A DNA stretch of 64,000 bases from Neoceratodus forsteri (Eukaryota > Chordata > Ceratodontiformes > Ceratodontidae), in the NCBI GenBank assembly GCA_016271365.2, contig CM057452.1:825064001-825128000 (forward strand). The letters are read 5' to 3'. The notes below the pieces were generated by a model. It was not told where the DNA came from and searched no databases. It saw nothing but the letters and a program-made list of their open reading frames with translations. Below are positions 63,971-64,000 of the stretch, piece by piece. The translations under genes were made by a program, and so were the position numbers. The stretch's first letter is position 1. Each line of letters begins with the position of its first letter.

Positions 63971-64000
63971 CTTTTTTCTGCGCGACTGCCTGAGTAAAAT

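Overview
The window looks like intergenic or intronic DNA from a vertebrate genome. I found no host protein-coding gene and no rRNA or tRNA gene. The repeat mix is the main clue to the organism: many 5'-truncated CR1 LINEs with the octamer-repeat 3' end, L2, an L1/Tx1 LINE, a second LINE group with A-rich tails, MIR/CORE-type SINEs, a Tc1-type DNA transposon, a DIRS-type tyrosine-recombinase retroelement and a Polinton-type integrase. DIRS, CR1, L2, L1/Tx1 and Polinton remains together fit an amphibian, lobe-finned fish or non-avian reptile better than a mammal or bird. Species is not assignable from the sequence alone.

Layout. 0.5-1.6 kb: minisatellites. 1.6-2.3 kb: 5' part of a DIRS-type element with its own TATA promoter and a broken gag-like ORF. 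2.4-3.15 kb: minus-strand CR1 ORF1 esterase-like remnant. 3.15-5.4 kb: six units of a ~379-bp satellite. 5.8-10.6 kb: virus-like locus on the minus strand (dead Polinton-type integrase, decayed unidentified ORFs, one intact 185-codon ORF) next to a divergent promoter region with a duplicated upstream block and a 445-bp tandem duplication. 10.6-13.1 kb: minisatellites and two foldback elements. 13.2-26.4 kb: L1/Tx1, CR1, L2 and other LINE fragments plus SINEs. 27.08-28.00 kb: internally deleted Tc1-like element with perfect 57-bp terminal inverted repeats. 29.5-36.0 kb: two copies of an unnamed repeat, the second split by a 4.6-kb LINE. 37.0-39.6 kb and 46.2-58.8 kb: two elements with the A1-internal-B1-A2-B2 split-direct-repeat layout of Ngaro/PAT-type retroelements, but with no reverse transcriptase or recombinase seen inside. 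41.6-44.0 kb: minisatellite, ~298-bp satellite and two inverted-repeat structures. 50.5-56.9 kb: a nearly full-length L1/Tx1 LINE nested in the second split-direct-repeat element with a 16-bp target-site duplication. 59.2-61.2 kb: CR1 pieces. 62.0-63.0 kb: single-copy-looking DNA. 63.0-64.0 kb: MIR and L2.

How the parts relate. The LINE at 30.9-35.5 kb shares its 3' tail with several short insertions, including a tRNA/CORE SINE at 45.6 kb, suggesting a SINE mobilised by that LINE. Nested insertions give relative ages: satellite before its LINE-tail insertion, unnamed repeat before the 4.6-kb LINE, split-direct-repeat element before the L1/Tx1 copy. Nearly every coding remnant has stops or frameshifts; the clear exception is the 185-codon ORF at 8567-9124.
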